A stretch of 5,953 nucleotides of DNA from the NCBI GenBank assembly GCA_013698385.1, contig JACCVB010000165.1:1-5953 (forward strand). Reading direction: 5' to 3'. Below are positions 5,615 to 5,953 of the stretch, in pieces (position 1 is the first letter of the stretch; each line of letters starts with the position of its first letter). A model generated the notes under the pieces. It was not told the DNA's origin, ran no database searches, and saw only the letters and a list, made by a program, of their open reading frames with translations. The translations under genes were made by a program, and so were the position numbers. This stretch comes from Chloroflexota bacterium (lineage in GTDB: Bacteria; Chloroflexota; Limnocylindria; Limnocylindrales; CSP1-4).

Positions 5615-5953
5615 TCAGCCCGCGGGCGCGGCCGGCCCCGAGTCACCTTCGTCGGGCGTGGCCCGCGTGGACGGTCCCGCCTCCGCGGACGGCCCTGGCT
5701 GGGCGGACGGCCCGGCGGACGGCCCGGTCCCGGCTCGCGAGCCGCGCAGGTCGGAAGCCCAATCACGCGACTTCTTGGCGAGCTGCCCGCTCGCCTCGGC
5801 AGTCGCTTCGCCCGCCCGGCGCACAGCCGGTGCGGCCTTGTCCGCAGCACTGGCGGCGATCTCGGCGGCCTTGGCCGAGATCTCCCGGACGGTCGGGCCG
5901 GCCTTCACCACCAGGTCGTCCACCGCTTCACGCAGGGACTCGAGGATGCCACC
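5615..5953 (-). CDS. Ala-rich protein with Pro/Ser/Gly-rich tail, C-terminal part, function unknown
   Basis: The visible 112 residues enter from the right edge in an open frame and end at a TGA at 5617-5615. A GTG at 5923 could start translation, but in-frame coding-like residues (GGILESLREA) continue to the edge, so the gene is probably longer. Residues 1 to about 70 look like one or two long amphipathic, Ala/Lys/Glu-rich helices (for example SAKAAEIAASAADKAAPAVR), reminiscent of YtxH-, LEA- or apolipoprotein-like low-complexity helices. The rest is a disordered tail with four GPSA/GPST units encoded by a short DNA repeat. No signal peptide, membrane segment or catalytic motif is visible in this part. 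The gene ends 16 nt before def and could be cotranscribed with it. I do not recognise the family. Confidence 0.65.
   Translation of the reverse strand, partial: GGILESLREAVDDLVVKAGPTVREISAKAAEIAASAADKAAPAVRRAGEATAEASGQLAKKSRDWASDLRGSRAGTGPSAGPSAQPGPSAEAGPSTRATPDEGDSGPAAPAG
5667..5725. repeat. Short imperfect tandem repeat encoding GPSA units
   Basis: The unit GCGGACGGCCC occurs exactly at 5685-5695, 5703-5713 and 5715-5725, and as the variant GTGGACGGTCC at 5667-5677, with spacings of 18, 18 and 12 nt. All are in frame and encode Gly-Pro-Ser-Ala/Thr on minus in the tail of the unknown protein. The multiples of three suggest slippage-driven expansion within a disordered linker. Confidence 0.7.

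Noticed and set aside
5599..5850. Longer def protein starting at 5850
   Set aside because: The added 84 residues are Arg/Pro-rich, out of frame with the upstream gene that occupies the same DNA, and precede the typical MSVRPIV deformylase N-terminus.

Overview
The window is GC-rich bacterial chromosome, densely packed, with GTG used as a start codon about as often as ATG. Gene order and protein style fit a free-living Gram-positive-like lineage. Chloroflexota (for example Limnocylindria-type soil or freshwater lineages) is my best guess, with Actinobacteriota as the alternative. This is inference from general resemblance only. No mobile element, tRNA, rRNA or CRISPR array is visible.

Layout from left to right. 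Positions 1-209 (minus) hold the N-terminus of a DAK2/DhaL-domain (YloV/FakA-like) protein that runs off the left edge. Positions 210-341 are a compact divergent promoter region. rpmB (ribosomal protein L28, zinc-ribbon type) follows on plus at 342-539. A strong GC hairpin at 578-607 separates rpmB from the convergent two-gene unit rlmN-rpe (minus, 2777 down to 616), whose genes overlap by GTGA. The rpe product carries an unrecognised C-terminal extension of about 100 residues. A secreted NodB-type (CE4) polysaccharide deacetylase lies on plus at 2859-4136. It is divergent from rlmN, with 81 bases between them, and its stop codon shares the palindrome CTAG with the stop of the convergent gene fmt. 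def and fmt (minus, 5598 down to 4133) form a second GTGA-overlapped pair. The right edge holds the C-terminal part of an Ala-rich, low-complexity protein of unknown function (minus, 5953 down to 5615).

What the genes do together. def, fmt, rlmN and rpmB all serve translation: N-terminal formylation of initiator Met-tRNA, its later removal, 23S rRNA/tRNA A-methylation, and the large ribosomal subunit. rpe belongs to the pentose phosphate/Calvin pathways and the DAK2 protein probably to fatty-acid kinase activity. The order def-fmt-...-rlmN-...-rpe-...-rpmB-...-DAK2 is a compressed version of the well-known Firmicutes cluster (priA-def-fmt-rsmB-rlmN-prpC-prkC-rsgA-rpe-thiN-rpmB-yloU-yloV). Here the CE4 gene sits between fmt and rlmN, and rpmB is turned around.

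The points most worth a second look are the RPE C-terminal extension, the CE4 enzyme whose second motif-1 aspartate is replaced by methionine and which has a duplicated N-terminal module, and apparent leaderless start sites for def and possibly rlmN. An overlapping divergent -10 element between rpmB and the DAK2 gene is also notable. I see no clear evidence of a wholly new multi-gene system.
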